From Macrostomum hystrix (taxonomy: Eukaryota; Platyhelminthes; Macrostomidae), in assembly GCA_950097015.1 (NCBI GenBank), contig CATNEN010000001.1, forward strand, positions 2,096,001 through 2,160,000: a DNA stretch of 64,000 nt, in the 5' to 3' direction. This document shows positions 57,825-64,000 of the stretch, piece by piece. The translations under genes were made by a program, and so were the position numbers. The notes under the pieces were generated by a model that did not search any database, was not told the DNA's origin, and saw only the letters and a list, made by a program, of their open reading frames with translations. The stretch's first letter is position 1. Every line of letters starts with the position of its first letter.

Positions 57825-57955
57825 GGTAGCTTGTAGTCTAGTGGTTTAAAAAATTCAGAATTTCGACTAGGAGGTCAGGAGTTCAAATCTCAGGCTGAGG
57901 AGGATATTTGAGACTTTAGAGGGCAAGACATGTTTTTTTCTATGCTGAGTGGCCT
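57825..57955 (+). mobile_element. tRNA-derived SINE, family 3
   Basis: GTAGTCTAGTGGTTTAAAAA forms an A-box-like start and GTCAGGAGTTCAAATCTCAG contains the B box. The element runs directly into the 11-bp array. Confidence 0.6.
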
Positions 57956-58387
57956 CAGCATCATCCAAGCATCATCCTAGCATCATCCTATAGCATCATC
58001 CTAGCATCATCTAGCATCATCCTAGCATCTTAGCATCATCCTAGCATCATCCTATAGCATCATCCTATAGCATCATCCTAGCATCTTAGCATCATCCTAG
58101 CATCATCCTATAGCATCATCCTAGCATCATCCTAGCATCATCCTAGCATCATCCTAGCATCATCCTAGCATCATCCTAGCATCATCCTAGCATCATCCTA
58201 GCATCATCCTAGCATCATCCTAGCATCATCCTAGCATCATCCTAGCATCATCCAAGCATCATCCTAGCATCATCCAAGCATCATCCTAGCATCATCCTAG
58301 CATCATCCTAGCATCATCCTAGCATCATCCTAGCATCATCCTAGCATCATCCTAGCATCATCCTAGCATCATCCTAGCATCATCTAG
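57952..58387. repeat. 11-bp minisatellite
   Basis: Unit CCTAGCATCAT repeated about 38 times, with insertions (CCTATAGCATC, CTTAGCATC) in the left part and CCAAGCATC variants. Confidence 0.95.
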
Positions 58388-60008
58388 CCTTTATTGAAAC
58401 ATTCTCAGCTTCCCAAAGTTCTGTTCAGCACCTCAACGAACTCGTTGATAACCTAGCATCCTCTTCTACATCCAATTCGATTGCTAGAAATTCTTACATG
58501 CGTCAACGAAAACATGTAGCCTCAGCATCAACAGACGTCACGATTATCTTACTTCCTAAAACTCCAGACATTTTCTTCAACATTTTTTATTCAGACTTTC
58601 CACTCGAATTCCAAGAAAATTTGGAAGCGAGTAAATTTATACTGTATATTGTACCTTAGAGTTTAAAAGTTTGGAAAATTTGACAAATCGATAAGTTGTG
58701 TTGCATTCAACCAATTCAACAATTATTGATATGAAAGCTGAATAGTCTTATCTAAAATTGGAGTGTTATGATGGTTAGACTTGTGGCATGAAGCAAGTTG
58801 AAGTGATTCTGCTTCTAATTGATCCAGTACCTGCTAGTCCTATATAAAGACCCCAGTACGTGGGGATATGTATGCCCTGCCAAGAGACGCGGGTATGCAG
58901 TGTTCTCAAAATCTGAGAGATGTCTCTCCGTGATGAGCTTCTGCTGCTGCTTCATCTCGATTATTCGCCAGCCCCAAAGCTGGGACCGTTCATCGATTCA
59001 GCCGAGTGAGTAGCCTCGCCGAGATCTCGGGGCTGTCCGATTGCTAGGATTTTGAGTTCGAGGAGAGGAGAGGAGTACGTTTTAAGCTCAAACTCACCTG
59101 GCTAATGTGAGTAGTTTGAGGACTTGATGAATAAGCGAAAGTGCTCACCCGACCTGTTTCCTCATCAGTTGAAAACTCAAGCAATAAAATAATTAAAAGC
59201 ACAAACCGGTACACGCAACATTCGAAGCAATTTCGTTACTTTATAGATCGCTACATGAACCTTAACATAGGATTTGGATTAGCCAAAAAATAGTTCACAG
59301 GCGAAGAGAGCGAAAAAAAACCTCTTCCATTCCGCATCTGTTGGATTAACATTTTCATCAGGGCATGAGTTTGCTTTTCGATGCAGAGTTTTTTTTGGGA
59401 CAGAGAGTCGTGTTAGCAAGCGCAGTTATCGAAGTGACTTCACGAAAATCCCGCCCTAGAGAACACTCTCAGGCCTCTAAAAAAGAAGATTTGAAATGCC
59501 TTTCGGTGTACCTGGACAGGCTATGTAAATAGATTTATAGTCTAAAGATGCGCCGTAATTCTTTGAGGATAAAACTATTTCTGTCGCGGCAATTATTTAG
59601 AGGCAACAATTTTCTGTCCAACTCAATAGGCTTCGCGATAGACTCGATTCCGTCTAGCTAAGAAAAATGCATAAAAAGTGCATTAACGGAAGCGATGTCG
59701 AACAAGAGGGCGCGCGGCGCTAGATACGAGCCTCAGACAGCGCTAATGGAGTCTCACTGGGAATTGCCGGAATGGATATAGAGCGAGGTGGACAAAAATT
59801 GAAGATATAATATAATATCTCCCCTTCCGTGCACGCAACGCCGATGTGAAAACAGCCCCTGATGTGATGATGACGATGATGATATGTGAGCTAATGTCTT
59901 TAGGCGTGATGTCTAGTCACCTTTGATGCGAGCTAATGAAAAAAATGTCTGATATGATGAGAATCGGTTTTATTTTTCCTGATCGAGTCTATACGAAGTA
60001 AAAAAATT
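58388..60008. other. Gene-free region with a possible core promoter
   Basis: TATATAAAG at about 58841-58849 resembles a TATA box, but no coding sequence follows. A minus-strand AATAAA at 59974-59969 suits the next gene. Confidence 0.35.
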
Positions 60009-60683
60009 TTAGAAGCACTGTTTCATGGCGTCTACAATCGCGGCGTGCTCGCTGAATCTGGAGAGCGCCGAGTCGCAGATTTTTCTGTCCAATTCCAGGC
60101 AGACCGCGTTGCGGCGCGACGCGCTGGGCGACCTTTTAAACGTCTCGTGAGTTGCGTCAGCGCGTCGCTGCGCTGCGGAAACTGCTAGATTTGAGCCGTC
60201 TCTGGAATCCTCCGGGTTGCTATGCGAACGAAAGCGCTGATGCCTCCGATCTGGCGGCGAAGTCGCGGCGGGTGGCGTTGACGACTTGAAGGCGTTGCGC
60301 AGTCCGCGGCGACGTCTTTGAAGGCTTTCGCCGCCGCTGCTGCCTCCACTGCTGCTGCTGGTCAGAGGCCAGGAGGCGTCGAATGCTGTCCAGGTCACTT
60401 CGAATTCTTCGCCATCTTCATCGACGCGAACCTCGCTAATCAGGATCTGGTTGGGTACAGGAATCGGTTGCGAATGCTGCTGCTCCTGCTGAGTAGCGCC
60501 TGGAGACCCTGACCTGCCTTTCTTAGAAAACAGACGAGGCCGGTGCTGCATCAGCAAATCGAGCAGTGAAGAAGCGGCCCCACCAATCGACCGACTTCTC
60601 TGATGCTGCTGGGAAATTCTGTCGACTTCAGATTTTCGTCTGGAGTCTTTGCCAACAACGGCAGCGCTTATTTCACTTGCCAT
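60009..60683 (-). CDS. Unrecognised 224-residue protein, single exon
   Basis: The frame opens with ATG (MASEISAAVVGKDSRRKSE), ends before a poly(A) signal about 35 bases downstream, and has coding-like composition. It is hydrophilic: a Ser/Arg-rich start, a conserved-looking core EFEVTWTAFDASWPL (about residues 92-106), a Ser/Gly stretch, basic RRRRGL, and a C-terminal helix-like segment with two cysteines, ending DAMKQCF. There is no signal peptide or membrane segment, so it is probably intracellular. It may be one exon of a longer gene, although no upstream exon was found. Confidence 0.6.
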   Translation of the reverse strand: MASEISAAVVGKDSRRKSEVDRISQQHQRSRSIGGAASSLLDLLMQHRPRLFSKKGRSGSPGATQQEQQHSQPIPVPNQILISEVRVDEDGEEFEVTWTAFDASWPLTSSSSGGSSGGESLQRRRRGLRNAFKSSTPPAATSPPDRRHQRFRSHSNPEDSRDGSNLAVSAAQRRADATHETFKRSPSASRRNAVCLELDRKICDSALSRFSEHAAIVDAMKQCF

Positions 60684-61330
60684 GTGTGCCTATCCGAAAT
60701 ATGAGTAAACATACACGAAAATGCGGTTAAGATAAGCCTGTACGAGAATGAAAAAATAGCAGAGACAACCGACAAGGCCTTTTAATCCAGCTGCTTTTGA
60801 GGGGCCAAAATAACGATTGGGAGGCGAGGCACAGCCACACATGCTTCTCTCTCTCTTGCCCTGGCTTTCTCGCAACTCCCTCTTCCTCTTTACCGTTAAA
60901 TGGCTAGGGAGGACTCGACAGCGTGGATGAGGATGAGAAGGTACGGGGTTGGCTGAGGCTTGGCATGACGACAGTCAATGTGAGGGGGCAGTTTTTTGCA
61001 GAACAGCATTGCGATGTAGGTGAAGCAGCCATGCTTCGGAGCGAAGAAGCAAAATGAACAGGAATGGCTTTTGAAAATCTGGGAAATGAATCTATGTTTG
61101 ATATACTAGCGAATGCAGACTAGCAAAGCTAGAACCATATAGAATGCAACTAGGCCCTTCTGCGATAAATTACGAGCTCGAATTCCAAATAGAAATGTGA
61201 TAATTCCTCCGGATTGATGCCAGGACTCCAACATAGAGGAGCAATACTGAGATTGAGGTAAATAAAAATGTAGTGAATCATGGCTAAAATGAAATAATAA
61301 TAGCGGTTTTATAAGCAACAATCGCTGCTT
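60684..61330. other. Upstream of the 224-residue ORF; no gene recognised
   Basis: Probably holds its promoter and 5' UTR. Nothing specific was identified. Confidence 0.3.
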
Positions 61331-63455
61331 GAATCACACACTGGAATCGCAGCTGAAGTCACACAATGGAATCGCAGCTGGAGTCACATACTGGAATCGC
61401 AGCTGGAGTCAGATACTAGAATCGCAGCTTGAGTCACACACTGGAATCGCAGCTGAAGTCACACAATGGAATCGCAGCTGGAGTCACATACTGGAATCGC
61501 AGCTGAAGTCACATACTAGAATCGCAGCTGGAGTCACATACTGGAATCGCAGCTGGAGTCACATACTAGAATCGCAGCTGGAGTCACATACTAGAATCGC
61601 AGCTGGAGTCACATACTAGAATCGCAGCTGGAGTCAGATACTAGAATCGCAACTGGAGTCAGATACTAGAATCGCAGCTGGAGTCACATACTAGAATCGC
61701 AGCTGGAGTCACATACTAGAATCGCAGCTGGAGTCAGATACTAGAATCGCAGCTGGAGTCAGATACTAGAATCGCAACTGGAGTCAGATACTGGAATCGC
61801 AGCTGGAGTCACATACTGGAATCGCAGCTGGAGTCAGATACTGGAATCGCAGCTGGAGTCAGATACTGGAATCGCAGCTGGAGTCAGATACTGGAATCGC
61901 AGCTGGAGTCAGATACTAGAATCGCAGCTGGAGTCACACACTGGAATCGCAGCTGGAGTCACATACCGGAATCACAGCTGGAGTCAGATACTAGAATCGC
62001 AGCTGGAGTCAGATACTAGAATCGCAGCTGGAGTCAGATACTAGAATCGCAGCTGGAGTCAGATACTAGAATCGCAGCTGGAGTCAGATACTAGAATCGC
62101 AGCTGGAGTCAGATACTAGAATCGCAGCTGGAGTCAGATACTAGAATCGCAGCTGGAGTCAGATACTAGAATCGCAGCTGGAGTCAGATACTAGAATCGC
62201 AGCTGGAGTCACATACTAGAATCGCAGCTGAAGTCAGATACTAGAATCGCAGCTGGAGTCAGATACTAGAATCGCAGCTGGAGTCACATACTAGAATCGC
62301 AGCTGGAGTCACATACTAGAATCGCAGTTGAAGTCAGATACTGGAATCGCAGCTGGAGTCACATACTAGAATCGCAGCTGAAGTCAGATACTGGAATCGC
62401 AGCTCGAGTCAGATACTAGAATCGCAGCTGGAGTCACATACTAGAAACGCAGCTGGAGTCACATACTGGAATCGCAGCTGGAGTCAGATACTGGAATCGC
62501 AGCTGGAGTCACACAATGGAATCGCAGCTGGAGTCGCATACTGGAATCGCAGCTGGAGTCACATACTAGAATCGCAGCTGGAGTCACATACTGGAATCGC
62601 AGCTGGAGTCAGATACTAGAATCGCAGCTGGAGTCACACACTGGAATCGCAGCTGAAGTCACACAATGGAATCGCAGCTGGAGTCACATACTAGAATCGC
62701 AGCTGGAGTCAGATACTAGAATCGCAGCTGGAGTCACATACTAGAATCGCAGCTGAAGTCAGATACTAGAATCGCAGCTGGAGTCAGATACTAGAATCGC
62801 AGCTGGAGTCACATACTAGAATCGCAGCTGGAGTCACATACTAGAATCGCAGCTGAAGTCAGATACTGGAATCGCAGCTGGAGTCACATACTAGAATCGC
62901 AGCTGAAGTCAGATACTGGAATCGCAGCTCGAGTCAGATACTAGAATCGCAGCTGGAGTCACATACTAGAAACGCAGCTGGAGTCACATACTGGAATCGC
63001 AGCTGGAGTCAGATACTGGAATCGCAGCTGGAGTCGCATACTGGAATCGCAGCTGGAGTCACACACTGGAATCGCAGCTGAAGTCACACAATGGAATCGC
63101 AGCTGGAGTCGCATACTGGAATCGCAGCTGGAGTCACATACTAGAATCGCAGCTGGAGTCACATACTAGAATCGCAGCTGGAGTCACATACTGGAATCGC
63201 AGCTGGAGTCAGATACTGGAATCGCAGCTGGAGTCAGATACTAGAATCGCAGCTGGAGTCACATACTGGAATCGCAGCTGGAGTCACATACTGGAATCGC
63301 AGCTGGAGTCAGATACTGGAATCGCAGCTGGAGTCGCATACTGGAATCGCAGCTGGAGTCACATACTAGAATCGCAGCTGGAGTCACATACTAGAATCGC
63401 AGCTGGAGTCAGATACTGGAATCGCAGCTGGAGTCAGATACTAGAATCGCAAGCT
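61331..63455. repeat. 26-bp minisatellite, about 80 copies
   Basis: The unit contains GAATCGCAGCTGGAGTCACA followed by TACTAG. Variants at a few positions (CACA/CAGA, CTAG/CTGG, GAAG/GGAG) recur in blocks, showing higher-order duplication (compare 62330-62470 with 62850-62990). Apparent ORFs are artefacts. Confidence 0.97.
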
Positions 63456-64000
63456 GGACCACAGCTATTGAAAATAATTTTTTAGCTGTTTTTCTGACAA
63501 TATTGTCATTTCTAGACAGCATTGTAGGACTGTCAGAACAAGACTGGTGATGGATTAAAGCAGAAAATACGAGCTATTTCTGATAGTGAGGATATAGCGA
63601 AGCACAGACTGAATATGTCAGTGAGTGTGTGATTTGAAACATCTCAGTTTTACTACAGATTAGGCCAGATGAAGATGATTAAACTTCCTGAAAGCTAACA
63701 CTAGTCTTTCTGAGAAAAACGGAAAACAGCATAGAATCTTACCTTGAAGGTGACAAAGCGCGATATTCTCACACCATACCCCATCCAACGTGGCAAATGA
63801 GAATTTCTTCACTTTGTCGTCAAGCTGTCAAGAAAATGCTGGCTGGCTCGCGATTTCACTTAGAAATGGAAATGACGCATTCCTGTTTCGGCATGAAAGT
63901 GACGCTGCTATTCAGCTAAACAGGAAGGATTTGAGCAGAGAGAAAACGGTTCAGCTATCTCAAAAGGATTTTGATAGTAGCTAATTGCCACCGTACCATC
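63456..64000. other. End of window, possible partial exon on the minus strand
   Basis: On the minus strand a GTAAGA donor-like site at about 63744-63739 follows an open stretch, but the frame and an acceptor could not be settled. The plus-strand ORF at 63790-63984 has no recognised features. Confidence 0.25.

Noticed and set aside
58841-58849. TATATAAAG as a promoter with a following gene
   Set aside because: The ORF that follows (58819-59013) has no recognisable features or splice context.
63790-63984. 64-codon plus-strand ORF at the end of the window
   Set aside because: No domain, signal peptide or splice evidence; it could equally be opposite to a minus-strand exon.

Overview
This is an animal nuclear window with spliceosomal introns (GT...AG), tRNA-derived SINEs, mariner, hAT, gypsy-like and non-LTR elements, and about a dozen large minisatellite arrays. 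The gene content (an uncoupling protein, a NEK11-like kinase, a CCDC171-like coiled-coil protein and a C2H2 factor) is metazoan. The extreme minisatellite load and compact GC-rich exons suggest a spiralian invertebrate, possibly a free-living flatworm of the Macrostomum type. That taxonomic guess is inference, not proof.

Layout. 1-1665: 3' end of a non-LTR retrotransposon with an RNase H domain. 1.9-17.8 kb: a cluster of paralogous four-exon genes for secreted proteins, each with a signal peptide, a PAN/apple-like domain and a glycine-rich domain like the one in the extracellular part of ALK/LTK receptors, but with no kinase. The left genes lie on the minus strand (A; then a fused B/C gene) and the right ones on plus (D, E, F). 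A pairs with F and B/C pairs with E, so the cluster is a large, decayed inverted duplication. F is intact. B/C carries an identical 1116-bp tandem duplication that preserves the reading frame and fuses two exons. D and E are damaged, and E is a mosaic. A lacks its last exon. Degenerate gypsy and non-LTR relics lie between E and F.

18.3-20.2 kb: two abutting minisatellites. 20.6-21.2 kb: an inverted-repeat element bounded by TTAA. 23.4-24.35 kb: a single-exon mitochondrial uncoupling protein (minus). 27-30.5 kb: a SINE and two arrays. 31.4-33.9 kb: a two-exon zinc-finger gene (minus) with an array in its intron. 35.3-43.6 kb: a nine-exon CCDC171-like gene (minus) whose introns hold SINEs, a hAT element, a TTAA element and 32-bp arrays. 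46.2-48.7 kb: a three-exon NEK11-like gene (minus) with a mutated catalytic loop. 48.84-50.59 kb: a mariner element with an open transposase and 201-bp inverted repeats. 50.66-51.23 kb: a second hAT element. 52-55.9 kb is AT-rich repeat sequence. 55.9-56.4 kb: a small secreted cysteine-containing protein. 60.0-60.7 kb: an unrecognised 224-residue ORF. 61.3-63.45 kb: a 2.1-kb array of 26-bp units.

The housekeeping genes look unrelated to one another in function. The most unusual part of the window is the PAN plus ALK-type glycine-rich cluster. All its introns are phase 1, so exons can be duplicated or fused without breaking frame, and the cluster shows duplication, fusion, conversion and decay side by side. 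Exon boundaries throughout were inferred by eye from GT/AG sites, conserved exon lengths and frame continuity.
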